The position numbers and the translations under genes were made by a program. From Neptunomonas concharum (lineage in GTDB: Bacteria > Pseudomonadota > Gammaproteobacteria > Pseudomonadales > Balneatricaceae): a DNA stretch of 64,000 nucleotides. Every line of letters begins with the position of its first letter. The stretch's first letter is position 1. This document shows, piece by piece, positions 36,787 through 45,480 of this stretch. Location of the stretch: assembly GCF_008630635.1 (NCBI RefSeq), contig NZ_CP043869.1, positions 1,426,001-1,490,000 of the forward strand, read 5' to 3'. A model generated the notes under the pieces. It did not search any database, had not been told where the DNA came from, and worked only from the letters and a program-made list of their open reading frames with translations.

Positions 36787-37623
36787 ATGAAAGAAAGAGA
36801 ATTTTTGATCGGCGACTTTCGATTGAAAGCGCTGGAGTCCGGAGAGCGTGGTCAGCCTTTGCTATTGGCTTTGCACGGTTGGTTAGACAATGCTGCGACC
36901 TTTAATGAGCTGCGTACGCATTTTCCTCATCATCACTTTATTGCATTGGATCTGGCCGGGCACGGTTTATCGGATCATAGACCCTCATCAATGCCCTATT
37001 ACATATGGGACAACGTTAGCGATCTATTAAGTGTATTAGACCAATTAGGTGTCGATAAAGTCACCTTAATTGGGCACTCCATGGGGGCAAGCATCGCTGC
37101 ATTATTTGCCGGCGCTTTTCCTGATCGTATTGAGCGTTTACACCTGATCGAAGGATTAGCGCCGCTCGTATATGAAGAGAGTGAGCTGCCGGTACTGATG
37201 TCCGACGCTATTATAAAGCGACGAAAAATGATGGAAAAACTCTTACGGCCATATCCCGATAAAGAGTCAGCCATACAAGCCCGTATGCGAGGTCGATGGC
37301 CGGTTTGTCGCCAAGCAGCAGAGTGGCTTATTGAGCGAGGGCTAAAGCGCCAAGATGACGGCTTTGTATGGCGTAGTGACCCAGGATTGATGTTGCCCTC
37401 CATCTTACGCATGACCGAAGGGCATGTAACGGCGTTTTTAAAGAAGATCGAAGTACCCGTCAGCGTTTATCTTGGTGAGACCGGCCTGTTTGATGAGAGC
37501 TGGCGCGCGCGTATAAAACATTTACAACAAAGTGAAGTGTTTTGGTTTAACGGCAATCATCATCTTCATTTAGAACCGATAGCCGCTCGTCTGATTGCCG
37601 ACGCAATTAAAGCAGTAGATTAA
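36787..37623 (+). CDS. Alpha/beta hydrolase
   Basis: A 278-residue alpha/beta-fold hydrolase. LLALHGWLDNAATF gives the oxyanion-side HGW motif, GHSMGASIAALFAG carries the nucleophile Ser near residue 99, and a C-terminal FNGNHHLHLEP supplies the catalytic His; an acidic residue in the ETGLFDESW stretch may complete the triad. Substrate unknown. It follows sixA and precedes a DUF4892-patatin pair. Confidence 0.88.
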   Translation: MKEREFLIGDFRLKALESGERGQPLLLALHGWLDNAATFNELRTHFPHHHFIALDLAGHGLSDHRPSSMPYYIWDNVSDLLSVLDQLGVDKVTLIGHSMGASIAALFAGAFPDRIERLHLIEGLAPLVYEESELPVLMSDAIIKRRKMMEKLLRPYPDKESAIQARMRGRWPVCRQAAEWLIERGLKRQDDGFVWRSDPGLMLPSILRMTEGHVTAFLKKIEVPVSVYLGETGLFDESWRARIKHLQQSEVFWFNGNHHLHLEPIAARLIADAIKAVD

Positions 37624-37679
37624 GGAATGTTTTAACGAAACGGTGATCTAAAACTAAAATAAAATCAGGTAGTAACATA

Positions 37680-38531
37680 ATGTGGTTTAAACGGATTACA
37701 ACACTCATTTTGATACTTACCAGTGCTGTCGCGCTGGCTGAATCAGATATTAGTGGCTCGACCGATAGTAAAGCACTGGATCGTTTTCGAGGGTCTTATA
37801 TTGTTGAATATGACCGCCAGGCTGCCATTGATTATCTGCTACCTTTAGGCAGCATTGAAAAGGTAAATGGTGCGGAGCGGCCAGAAAAGGCAGAGCGCCT
37901 CAGTGGTAAGTTGACCCGAATTACCTACCGTATCCCCGAAGGGCACCGTACGCGGGAGGTCTATGAATTTTTCTCTGAGCAGTTAGCCGCGCAACGCGCT
38001 GAAACACTCTTTAGCTGTCGTGGCCGGGAATGTGGCAGTAGTGCTTACTGGGCCAACCAAATATTCGATCGATCAAAGCTTTATGGTGTTGAGCGTTCTC
38101 AATATTACCATGTAGCGAGCCTGCCGGGTTTGACGGTTGTGATGTATATCATTGAGCGGGGCAACCTTCGCCTATATGCCCACTTGGATTTAATTGAAAC
38201 AGATGCGGCAGCGCGAATCGTGACGACACTTTCTCAAGTCGGTTATGTCGATCTAGCCGTGGATGAACTGCCAACTGAGGACGTGTTGCAACAGCTTGAG
38301 CCACGTTTGGCGAGCTTTAATCGCTCAGCGGTGGTCGTGGTGCACCATCAGGGAGAGAATTTAGCAGATGCTCAGGAAAAATCAGAAGCTACAGCCAATG
38401 AGCTAAGAGCTTTGCTCAACGATAATGGATTAAGACATGTTGCTGTCAAAGCATTAGGGGCTTTAGCGCCTTCGGTGCTGGGTAATAGCCAGCTTAAAGT
38501 CGTGCTCGTTGCCGGGAGTGATAAGCCATGA
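37680..38531 (+). CDS. DUF4892 secreted protein
   Basis: A 283-residue exported protein of DUF4892. Signal peptide at 1-20 (ITTLILILTSAVALA|ES). The domain shows the RFRGSYIVEYDRQAAIDYLLPLG start, RLSGKLTRITYRIPEGHRTREVYEFF, a CRGRECGSSAYWANQIF block with two cysteines, and the NLRLYAHLDLIET strand. The last 90 residues look like an OmpA-type fold fragment (VVVVHHQGENLADAQEKSEATANELRALL). Function unknown; it overlaps the patatin gene by four bases. Confidence 0.87.
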   Translation: MWFKRITTLILILTSAVALAESDISGSTDSKALDRFRGSYIVEYDRQAAIDYLLPLGSIEKVNGAERPEKAERLSGKLTRITYRIPEGHRTREVYEFFSEQLAAQRAETLFSCRGRECGSSAYWANQIFDRSKLYGVERSQYYHVASLPGLTVVMYIIERGNLRLYAHLDLIETDAAARIVTTLSQVGYVDLAVDELPTEDVLQQLEPRLASFNRSAVVVVHHQGENLADAQEKSEATANELRALLNDNGLRHVAVKALGALAPSVLGNSQLKVVLVAGSDKP

Positions 38532-39418
38532 CAACTGTTTCTCTTGCCTTGGGTAGCGGTGGGGCGAGGGGGTACGCCCATATTGGTGTGATCGAAGCGC
38601 TAGAAGCTCGCGGTTATCAGATAAATTGTATTGCTGGCAGCTCCATGGGAGCACTAATCGGTGGGCTGTATGCGTCGGGTGCACTTGAAAACTATAAAAG
38701 TTGGGTAGAGGGGCTTTCACGTCTCAACATTATTCAACTACTTGACGTAACTTTTAGTATGGGTGCAATTCGTGGTGAGCGCTTATATGACAAACTCTCT
38801 AATCTTACTGGCAACCCTAAGATCGAAGATCTACCTATTCAGTTTACCGCAGTAGCTACGGATATAGTCCACCAAAAAGAGGTTTGGTTTCAGCGTGGGT
38901 CTTTGATGGAAGCTATACGTGCTTCGATCGCCGTACCTGGAGTATTTACGCCGGTAGTAGAGGAACACCGTGTGTTAGTCGATGGGGGTGTTTTAAACCC
39001 TTTGCCGATCGTACCAACCGTTGCCGCACATTCTGACCTTATCATAGCCGTTGATCTGAACACTAACCCTGTCATGCCGGAAGTAAAACTGCCTCATCCG
39101 CGTATTGATGAAGCGCGCAGATTCGAAGATGGCATCTTCTCCTTCCTTAAGTCAAAAGACCCGGAAGACAGCAAATTTAAGCTGGATAGCAATATCGATA
39201 TTATTATGACTTCGCTGGAAGTGATGCAAGGCTCATTGAGCCAATACAAAATCGCAGGTTATCCGCCGGACTTATTGATTAATATCCCGTCTGAAGTTTG
39301 CCGCTTTCACGATTTTCACCGTGCGAAAGATGTTATAGAGGTTGGCCGTAAAGTAGCTGATAAAGCACTGGATGATCTAGAAAGGCGAGCCTATGAAGCC
39401 GCGCAAATTAACCCTTAA
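38528..39418 (+). CDS. Patatin-like phospholipase (RssA-type)
   Basis: A 296-residue cytosolic patatin. The oxyanion loop GSGGARGYAHIG (residues 9-20), the nucleophile motif GSSMG near residue 40, and the DGGVLNPLP motif with the catalytic Asp near 155 are intact, so it should be an active serine acyl hydrolase. It overlaps the DUF4892 gene (ATGA) and is convergent with folE. The physiological lipid is unknown. Confidence 0.93.
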   Translation: MTTVSLALGSGGARGYAHIGVIEALEARGYQINCIAGSSMGALIGGLYASGALENYKSWVEGLSRLNIIQLLDVTFSMGAIRGERLYDKLSNLTGNPKIEDLPIQFTAVATDIVHQKEVWFQRGSLMEAIRASIAVPGVFTPVVEEHRVLVDGGVLNPLPIVPTVAAHSDLIIAVDLNTNPVMPEVKLPHPRIDEARRFEDGIFSFLKSKDPEDSKFKLDSNIDIIMTSLEVMQGSLSQYKIAGYPPDLLINIPSEVCRFHDFHRAKDVIEVGRKVADKALDDLERRAYEAAQINP

Positions 39419-39444
39419 ACAGGAAAACTGTCTGAGGGTTAATT
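39406..39444. terminator. Stem-loop between convergent patatin and folE
   Basis: Ten-base perfect arms AATTAACCCT and AGGGTTAATT, with a weaker inner CAG/CTG pair, straddle the patatin stop codon. No T-run on either strand; a bidirectional terminator role is inferred. Confidence 0.4.
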
Positions 39445-39465
39445 GCGTTCGATAAATGGGTGTTA

Positions 39466-40008
39466 TTAGTTAATAAGTGATAAAAACTCAGCGCGTGTTT
39501 CTGGTTTACTACGGAATGTACCCAGCATCATAGATGTTTTCATTGAGCCGTTTTGCTTTTCGACACCGCGCATCATCATGCACATATGTTTCGCTTCGAT
39601 GACCACGCCCACACCTTTAGCGTCCGTCACAGACATGATTGCCTCGGCGATCTCTTTCGTCATGTTCTCTTGAATCTGCAAACGGCGAGCGTACATATCG
39701 ACAATACGTGCAATCTTCGAAAGACCAATCACTTTGCCATCAGGAATATAAGCCACATGAGCTTTGCCAATAAAAGGCAGTAGATGGTGTTCGCACAGAG
39801 AATACAACTCGATATCTTTAACCAGCACCATTTCGCTATTATCAGAAGGAAAGAGCGCGTTATTCACCACTTCTTCAAGGGATTGCTGATAACCGCGCGT
39901 GAGATAGGCCATTGCTTTCGCCGCACGTGCGGGTGTATCAACCAATCCTTCACGGGTTAGGTCTTCGCCAACCTGTTCAATAATTGCGGCGTATGCTTTT
40001 TCCATCAC
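39466..40008 (-). CDS. folE: GTP cyclohydrolase I (FolE), zinc-dependent type
   Basis: FolE makes 7,8-dihydroneopterin triphosphate from GTP, the first step of folate synthesis. The 180-residue protein has the zinc site [11 protein letters not shown] (Cys and His) and the later CMMMRG cysteine, plus [23 protein letters not shown]. It is the zinc-requiring isozyme; the zinc-independent FolE2 is 17 kb away in the Zur-type operon. It is a single gene between convergent patatin and the smrB unit. Confidence 0.96.
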   Translation of the reverse strand: MMEKAYAAIIEQVGEDLTREGLVDTPARAAKAMAYLTRGYQQSLEEVVNNALFPSDNSEMVLVKDIELYSLCEHHLLPFIGKAHVAYIPDGKVIGLSKIARIVDMYARRLQIQENMTKEIAEAIMSVTDAKGVGVVIEAKHMCMMMRGVEKQNGSMKTSMMLGTFRSKPETRAEFLSLIN

Positions 40009-40092
40009 TGGTAAAAATCCCCTGTCATCTGGATCAAAAAAGGGAGCTAACTTACGCGAACATGACAGTTGCGTAAAGTAGCGGATGTTAAA

Positions 40093-40650
40093 TTATGGCT
40101 TAGATTGACGTAAAAGCACATATAAGGCACCCGAGCCACCGTCACGAGGCTGGGCAGAGCAAAACGCCAAGACGGGAGCAAGTTGTCGGAGCCAATCATT
40201 CACATAGGACTTTAGCACCGGTTGCTGCCCGGACTGACTAAACGCTTTGCCGTGGACGACGATCACAGAACGCATCCCTTGGCGATGAGCATCCCGAATA
40301 AACGCGCTCAACTCATCTCGGGCGGTATCAACCGTCATACCGTGTAGATCAATACCGGCTTCCCAAGGAACATGGCCTTTGCGTAAGCGCTTCATAACGC
40401 GGATCTGCACACCAGGGGCTGCAAATAGCAACTCTTCATCAGACTCGACAATCTCCACCGCTTCGCTGGATAAGCCGTCGATCACCTGTTCGCTTTCGGC
40501 TTCTGCCATAGCCCGGTGGTAAGCGCGTGATCTATCCTTACGAATAGGGCCGTTGGTTCGTAATGTCGCTTTGTCGTGTTTTAACGGGCTGACATCCCCC
40601 ATTAATGACGTAAAGGAGATATCTTCCGGGCTCTTTTGATCCTTAGACAT
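40093..40650 (-). CDS. smrB: Smr-domain endonuclease SmrB
   Basis: SmrB cleaves mRNA upstream of stalled, collided ribosomes in ribosome rescue. The 185-residue protein has an N-terminal ribosome-binding extension, then the Smr domain with DLHGMTVDTARDELSAFI (DLHG motif near residue 121) and VIVVHGKAFSQSG (HGK motif). It is divergent from prmB with aroC behind, the same smrB-prmB-aroC arrangement as in E. coli, which supports the assignment over SmrA. Confidence 0.92.
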   Translation of the reverse strand: MSKDQKSPEDISFTSLMGDVSPLKHDKATLRTNGPIRKDRSRAYHRAMAEAESEQVIDGLSSEAVEIVESDEELLFAAPGVQIRVMKRLRKGHVPWEAGIDLHGMTVDTARDELSAFIRDAHRQGMRSVIVVHGKAFSQSGQQPVLKSYVNDWLRQLAPVLAFCSAQPRDGGSGALYVLLRQSKP

Positions 40651-40721
40651 GGCGCAGGCGAGGTGAATTCATTAAACTGTCGGGCCTTAATAAGCTAGAG
40701 CCGGGTATTATCCCGATTGTT

Positions 40722-41639
40722 ATGATGATAGATCAAGAGCCGCTGTTAACAGAATTCAAAACCGTGCGTGATTTTGTACGCTGGACCTGTAGTTTAATGA
40801 ACCAGCAACAGGTTTTTTTGGGCCATGGCAACGTCTCCACGTGGGATGAATCGGTACAACTGGTGTTGGCCGCACTCTACTTGCCTTGGAACAGTGACCC
40901 TGCGGTGATGGATAGCCGGTTATTACCCACAGAAAAGGCGCGTATCATCAGTTTTGTGCGTGATCGTGTTGAGGCACGTAAACCGCTGCCATATATCACG
41001 CAAGAAGCGTGGTTTATGGGGATGCCATTCTATGTGGACGAGCGCGTATTGATCCCCCGTTCACCGATTGCTCAACTGATCGAAACCGAGTTTTCACCCT
41101 TCTTGCGCCCCGGTTTAGTCGAAAGCGTACTGGACCTGTGTACCGGCAGTGGCTGCATCGGCATCGCTTGCGCCTATACCTTTGAAGAAGCCGAAGTCGA
41201 TTTAGTGGATATATCCGAAGACGCCTTAGATGTAGCCCAAACCAATGTCGAGAAGCACGAGCTGGCCGAACAGGTTAATGTGATTCATAGTGATCTATTT
41301 AATGGGCTCGAGGGCAAACGTTATGACTTGATCGTATCGAACCCACCTTATGTCGATAAACCAGACTTTGACAGCATGCCTGAGGAGTTTCAACATGAGC
41401 CAGAATTGGCACTCACCTCGGGAGAGGATGGCTTAGATATCACACGGCGCATCTTACGCGAAGCGTGTGACCACCTAAACGACGAAGGGCTGCTTGTGGT
41501 TGAAGTCGGCAACAGCGAAGTCCATCTGATGACGCAGTTCCCCCATGTGCCTCTCATATGGGTAGACCTGCCCGAAGGCGGCAATGGTGTCTTTGCCATT
41601 ACCAAAGAAGAACTCGCGCAATACCGCGACGAATTTTGA
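40722..41639 (+). CDS. prmB: Ribosomal protein L3 glutamine methyltransferase PrmB
   Basis: PrmB methylates a glutamine of ribosomal protein L3. The 305-residue protein has the N-terminal helical domain with the PLPYITQEAWFMGMPFYVDERVLIPRSP block, SAM-binding VLDLCTGSGCIGIACA near residue 138, and the substrate motif SNPPYV. Two adjacent ATGs give ambiguous starts at 40722 and 40725. Followed by aroC, as in E. coli. Confidence 0.94.
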   Translation: MMIDQEPLLTEFKTVRDFVRWTCSLMNQQQVFLGHGNVSTWDESVQLVLAALYLPWNSDPAVMDSRLLPTEKARIISFVRDRVEARKPLPYITQEAWFMGMPFYVDERVLIPRSPIAQLIETEFSPFLRPGLVESVLDLCTGSGCIGIACAYTFEEAEVDLVDISEDALDVAQTNVEKHELAEQVNVIHSDLFNGLEGKRYDLIVSNPPYVDKPDFDSMPEEFQHEPELALTSGEDGLDITRRILREACDHLNDEGLLVVEVGNSEVHLMTQFPHVPLIWVDLPEGGNGVFAITKEELAQYRDEF

Positions 41640-41688
41640 CAGAACCCGTATAATCAAACACCGGATTTAATGAGAGAGATACAAACCC

Positions 41689-42783
41689 ATGTCAGGAAAC
41701 AGCTACGGTAAACTCTTCAGCATCAGCACCTTTGGCGAAAGCCACGGCCCTGCACTGGGATGTGTTATTGATGGCTGCCCACCGGGAATCGAACTAAGTG
41801 AAGCAGACCTACAAGAAGACCTGGATCGTCGTAAACCGGGAACCTCCCGCCACACCACACAACGGCGCGAAGATGACATCGTACAGATTCTCTCAGGAGT
41901 GTTCGAAGGTAAAACAACAGGCACCTCTATTGGCCTGCTGATCCAAAATACCGACCAGCGCTCCAAAGACTATTCCAATATAGCAGACACCTTTCGTCCA
42001 GCTCATGCAGATTACGTCTACACCCATAAATACGGTTTTCGAGATTACCGCGGCGGTGGGCGCTCATCTGCCCGTGAAACAGCCATGCGCGTTGCCGCAG
42101 GCGGAATTGCAAAGAAATTTCTAGCCAGCAAAGGGGTTACCATCCGCGGCTACCTATCGCAGCTGGGGCCATTAAAGATCGACGACAGCAAATTCGACTG
42201 GGATCAGGTTAACCAAAACCCATTCTTCTCGCCGGATGCCGATATCGTCCCAGAAATGGAACGTTATATGGATGCCCTACGTAAAGAAGGGGATTCTATC
42301 GGCGCAAAAATCACCGTCGTTGCAGAAGGCGTGCCCGTTGGCTTAGGCGAACCGATCTTCGACCGTCTCGACGCAGAACTCGCCCATGCATTAATGAGCA
42401 TTAATGCAGTAAAAGGGATCGAAATTGGTGACGGATTCGCCGTGGTAGAACAAAAAGGAACACAGCACCGTGATGAAATGACCCCCGAAGGTTTTTGCTC
42501 AAACCATGCGGGTGGCATCCTCGGTGGTATCTCGACCGGCCAAGCGATCACCGCCAGCATCGCACTTAAACCGACATCCAGCTTACGTTTACCCGGCCGT
42601 AGTATCAACGCCAAAGGTGAAGCGATTGAAGTGATCACTCAAGGTCGCCACGACCCTTGTGTTGGCATCCGTGCCACACCCATCGCCGAAGCGATGATGG
42701 CGATTGTGCTGATGGATCACTACCTACGCCACCGTGCGCAAAATGCTGATGTGGTTTGTGATACGCCAGTTCTTAAAGGCTGA
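41689..42783 (+). CDS. aroC: Chorismate synthase AroC
   Basis: AroC makes chorismate from EPSP, the last shared step of aromatic amino acid synthesis. The 364-residue protein carries all three family signatures: [18 protein letters not shown] (16-33), [22 protein letters not shown] (about 122-143) and [19 protein letters not shown] (about 320-338). It starts 49 bases after prmB. It marks the left flank of the gene-cassette array; the next open frame is 450 bases away. Confidence 0.97.
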   Translation: MSGNSYGKLFSISTFGESHGPALGCVIDGCPPGIELSEADLQEDLDRRKPGTSRHTTQRREDDIVQILSGVFEGKTTGTSIGLLIQNTDQRSKDYSNIADTFRPAHADYVYTHKYGFRDYRGGGRSSARETAMRVAAGGIAKKFLASKGVTIRGYLSQLGPLKIDDSKFDWDQVNQNPFFSPDADIVPEMERYMDALRKEGDSIGAKITVVAEGVPVGLGEPIFDRLDAELAHALMSINAVKGIEIGDGFAVVEQKGTQHRDEMTPEGFCSNHAGGILGGISTGQAITASIALKPTSSLRLPGRSINAKGEAIEVITQGRHDPCVGIRATPIAEAMMAIVLMDHYLRHRAQNADVVCDTPVLKG

Positions 42784-42798
42784 TACAGTCTTACTCTG

Positions 42799-42831
42799 TT
42801 CACCGGTGGTTTCTGCTGCCGGTGAATTCTT
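42799..42831 (+). terminator. Possible terminator after aroC
   Basis: Eight-base arms TTCACCGG and CCGGTGAA around a 12-base loop, followed by TTCTT. A reasonable but weak Rho-independent terminator just after aroC. Confidence 0.5.
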
Positions 42832-42911
42832 GCCAAGTATTCCGCTGGATCGACTGAATAAAAGGGCTATGGCTCATCCGACACTCCTTGTGGATAAAAA
42901 TTAGCAATTTT

Positions 42912-42927
42912 ATGTATATCCATACAG
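42912..42927. promoter_or_regulatory. LexA-box-like site at the array border
   Basis: ATGT-N8-ACAG, the same one-mismatch form as LexA box 2 upstream of lexA. No start codon follows closely on either strand. Integron integrase promoters often carry a LexA box, so it could be what remains of one. Confidence 0.4.
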
Positions 42928-43068
42928 TATATTTTCAAACAAAGTAAACCTTGGCGCGGTTTGTTGTTCAGGTAGGCACGGTTTCTATTCTGGACAACTT
43001 TTGAACTATCTGTAAAATCAAGGAAATAGAGATATTCACAGGGAAGATATCATGCCAAGGATGAAAGA

Positions 43069-43187
43069 ATATCGCGCATGCGCGTTTTTCTCACCTCCTA
43101 ATTTTGAAACTTTCCTGAAAATTAAATTAAAACAGCGTGTTAGCTAATTTTCTGACTTTTGGGTGGGGAATGATATCGCGCATGCGC
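43069..43187 (+). repeat. Pair of 15-bp direct repeats
   Basis: ATATCGCGCATGCGC occurs at 43069-43083 and 43173-43187, 104 bases apart. Each copy includes the palindrome GCGCATGCGC. Perfect identity of both copies with unrelated flanking sequence points to a functional site or a recombination scar. Confidence 0.75.
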
Positions 43188-43233
43188 ACTATTAAAATGT
43201 TATGACACCTTCAGCAATTAATATCAGGGAAAT

Positions 43234-44100
43234 ATGAAAGCAGAATTTGAAGAAAAGGACTTTGAGGCACCCCTATACACCGAGTTAAGGTTTGGAAGTC
43301 ACCGAATTGCTACTCCTGGCCAAGTGTTTGAAGGTAAGTTTGGAATTGATGCTGCGTTAGAAGCTGAGCACCCTTTATTTTGGGACCTGTTTCGCTTCTA
43401 TGACATACCAAAGGGGGTGGTTCTCGATCATCTAAGGTGGGGGTTTATGTGGCGCAAGCTTGGTAGGAAGCGACGGTTACCAACGTTTAGCACTAACCTA
43501 CTAATTCAAGCAAAGCGGCCCGTCCCTCTGAGCAGAGCTTCATCGCTTCTAAAAAGCTACGGTTTTAGCTCCAGGCATTGGCGATTTGAAATTACTGAGC
43601 ACCAACAAGAAATTCTTGAAAAAGTGTCTCATAATTTGCGTCGTAAAGCCCTTGTTATATACGCCGCTCCGGCATTCTACACACTAGATGACCTCTATAA
43701 CCATACTGAAGCTCAAAGGATCGTGGAGAATTCCAATTTTGTCAAAGTAGAGCGATTACATAATCATAAGCAATGGAACTACTATCAGGCTGGGACGAGT
43801 GGCGTCGCACATTCTGAGCCAGAATTTATTGAGGATGTTTCTCTAAATTCTATGATTGAGCAAATGGGAGAGTTCGGACAAGAGAACGAAAATGCTTCTG
43901 AAAATCTCCGGTATCTACATAAAATGACAGTTGAAACTTGTCAAGAAATCCAAGATCACAATCCAATAGCAAAATACTATCTTCGACTTCACGGGCGACT
44001 TATGCGATTGGATGAACTGTATGAGATTGAAGAAACCATCCATTACTCTACCTTCAATCTGTTTTGTAATGTGGCGAAATTGAAATGGCTAGTTGTGTAA
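43234..44100 (+). CDS. Cassette gene 1: unknown 288-residue protein
   Basis: Not recognised. The 288-residue protein has no signal peptide or membrane segment, is rich in charged and aromatic residues, and includes HLRWGFMWRKLGRKRRLPTF and a central RWRFEITEHQQEILEKVSHNLRRKALVIYAAPAFY segment that looks like a folded alpha/beta unit (helix then strand VIYAAPAF). The C-terminal third is helical. AGGGAAAT precedes the ATG. It is the first gene of the array; attC-1 follows. Its size and cytosolic nature would fit an enzyme, but I assign no function. Confidence 0.7.
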   Translation: MKAEFEEKDFEAPLYTELRFGSHRIATPGQVFEGKFGIDAALEAEHPLFWDLFRFYDIPKGVVLDHLRWGFMWRKLGRKRRLPTFSTNLLIQAKRPVPLSRASSLLKSYGFSSRHWRFEITEHQQEILEKVSHNLRRKALVIYAAPAFYTLDDLYNHTEAQRIVENSNFVKVERLHNHKQWNYYQAGTSGVAHSEPEFIEDVSLNSMIEQMGEFGQENENASENLRYLHKMTVETCQEIQDHNPIAKYYLRLHGRLMRLDELYEIEETIHYSTFNLFCNVAKLKWLVV

Positions 44101-44102
44101 GT

Positions 44103-44173
44103 CATAACAAAGCGCTGCACTCGGAAAAATTATTCGCTGCGCTCCTAATTTTCCGGTGAGCGCGGCGTTACAT
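44103..44173 (+). other. attC-1 recombination site
   Basis: Left arm begins ATAACAAAGCGC and right arm ends GCGGCGTTACAT. The halves pair as TAAC-n3-GCGCT...CGGAAAA versus the reverse complement TAAC-n3-GCGCTCAC...GGAAAA. Confidence 0.85.
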
Positions 44174-44185
44174 GTACGGGAAAGT

Positions 44186-44638
44186 ATGTCTCAAGTATTA
44201 GAGGAAGTTGAAAAGGCCATATCTTTACTTGGCCTATCTAAAGAAGTCAGTTTGCTTAAGGATGAGGGAGCATCTCTATATGATTCACTTGTAGCGCACT
44301 TCGTAGAGGGGGGTGATAGGCGTTGGTGGTGGGAATCCTTTTCTCACCCATCGGACTCTATAACTTACGATGACGGTAAAGGGTTCGAGAAACTTGGTCA
44401 GTTCGTTCCAGACTCCAAGGAGCTAGTGTGGTTCGTAGTTGAAGATGACCAACTATCTCACTACCCAATATTTGAAGCATCAACTGAGAATGTCATAAAG
44501 ATCATAGGTGAGTGTTTCGCGTTTGAGTATTACTTGGTGCCTAGAGACAAATCATGGCTACTTTGCGAAAATCACCACAACAGAATCATTGGTGTTGGCA
44601 AGCAGGTAGTTTCAGCCATCCAGCGTGCCAGCATGTAA
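44186..44638 (+). CDS. Cassette gene 2: unknown 150-residue protein
   Basis: Soluble protein starting at ATG 44186 behind GGGA; the open frame further upstream is inside attC-1. Features are an N-terminal helix pair (SQVLEEVEKAISLLGLSKEV), a GGDRRWWWESFSHPSD aromatic motif near residue 43, VWFVVEDDQLSHYPIFEAS, and VIKIIGECFAFEYYLVPRDKSWLLCENHHN. The W-W-W-E pattern and this layout recall small cassette families such as DUF6756, but I am not certain. The stop codon lies at the edge of attC-2. Confidence 0.72.
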   Translation: MSQVLEEVEKAISLLGLSKEVSLLKDEGASLYDSLVAHFVEGGDRRWWWESFSHPSDSITYDDGKGFEKLGQFVPDSKELVWFVVEDDQLSHYPIFEASTENVIKIIGECFAFEYYLVPRDKSWLLCENHHNRIIGVGKQVVSAIQRASM

Positions 44639-44692
44639 CAAATTTAGGCAGCGATGCCGAAAAGCGTGGCTCGCCTGCTAAAGGCGTTAGCT
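44634..44692 (+). other. attC-2 recombination site
   Basis: Starts GTAACAAATTTAGGCAGCG and ends AAAGGCGTTAGCT. Arms pair through TTTAG...GGCAG/CTGCTAAA with a different loop. Confidence 0.85.
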
Positions 44693-44702
44693 ACTTAGAA
44701 TC

Positions 44703-45443
44703 ATGCCAATTGAGAGAATCGGAAAATTTTTAGAAACGGCTGATTTGGGAATAACTCACTCCCTAGGGATTGAGACGTCCCAAGTGGAATGCTGCATCAG
44801 AGAAATCCAAGATAGAAAGATACTTGGTGCTTTTGGGTGCCCTGTTTTTGGTTTTAAGCAAGAAGACCTAGATTTCCTAAACCAAATACCTTTCATTCAG
44901 CAGGTGTGGTTTTGGGAGATTGCGCTAAAAGACATAAGTGGGCTGTATTCGCTCATAGATCTAACGTATTTCGGTATCCATGAAAAAAGGCCTGCTATCA
45001 ACTTTTCAAAATTCCCGAAGCTTAAAAAAGCGGTCTGGCATCCTGTTCGTAAAGATTGTGGTCTTGGAGAGCTGGACTCACTTCGTGGCTTGGACGTTTG
45101 GAGGTTTAAACCAAAAGACAAGTCCTACTCAAGTATTGAGCTATCCAAAAATTTGAGGCAGCTCGATCTTAATTGGTGTAATCCCACATCTTTGGAGGGC
45201 ATGCCAGTTCTTAGCGAGCTAGAGGAGCTGCAAATCCATTACTGCAAAAACCTAGAGTCCATTGATTCAATTTTCGAGTTTGCACCAAATTTGAAAAAGC
45301 TTGTGGTAACGAGGTGTGCAAACCTAAAGGATTTCGATGTGGTTTTGGAGCATGACTGGGATCATATGTACATCAATATCAAGGGTAAAACCGTAGCTAA
45401 CAAGTCAAAGCACTCGGACGGCGCAAACGCCGCCGGTGTTTGA
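44703..45443 (+). CDS. Cassette gene 3: leucine-rich-repeat-like protein
   Basis: A 246-residue protein with short leucine-rich repeats in its second half: LRQLDLNWCNPTSLEGMP, LEELQIHYCKNLESID and LKKLVVTRCANLKDFD, spaced about 23 residues. Such folds bind protein ligands. The N-terminus (1-90) is not recognised. The last 15 residues (NKSKHSDGANAAGV and neighbours) are encoded by attC-3, because the stop codon is inside the recombination site. No signal peptide, so probably cytosolic. Confidence 0.76.
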   Translation: MPIERIGKFLETADLGITHSLGIETSQVECCIREIQDRKILGAFGCPVFGFKQEDLDFLNQIPFIQQVWFWEIALKDISGLYSLIDLTYFGIHEKRPAINFSKFPKLKKAVWHPVRKDCGLGELDSLRGLDVWRFKPKDKSYSSIELSKNLRQLDLNWCNPTSLEGMPVLSELEELQIHYCKNLESIDSIFEFAPNLKKLVVTRCANLKDFDVVLEHDWDHMYINIKGKTVANKSKHSDGANAAGV

Positions 45444-45453
45444 GGCGTTAGCC
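45396..45453 (+). other. attC-3 recombination site
   Basis: GCTAACAAGTCAAAGCAC ... GGTGTTTGAGGCGTTAGCC with a CGGCG/CGCCG inner stem. The upstream gene's stop (TGA 45441-45443) lies inside it. Confidence 0.87.
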
Positions 45454-45480
45454 GTCACTAAAAGCCAACGGATGGTATCT

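Larger units (their letters stand above)
42832..43233. other. Intergenic left border of the cassette array
   Basis: About 400 bases without a supported gene between aroC and the first cassette gene. It holds a LexA-box-like sequence (42912-42927) and two identical 15-bp direct repeats (43069-43083 and 43173-43187). I found no integrase fragment and no clear attI or attC. GTTAGC (43139-43144) and GTTATG (43199-43204) resemble half of a core site but have no pairing arm, so the exact array border is unknown. Confidence 0.6.
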
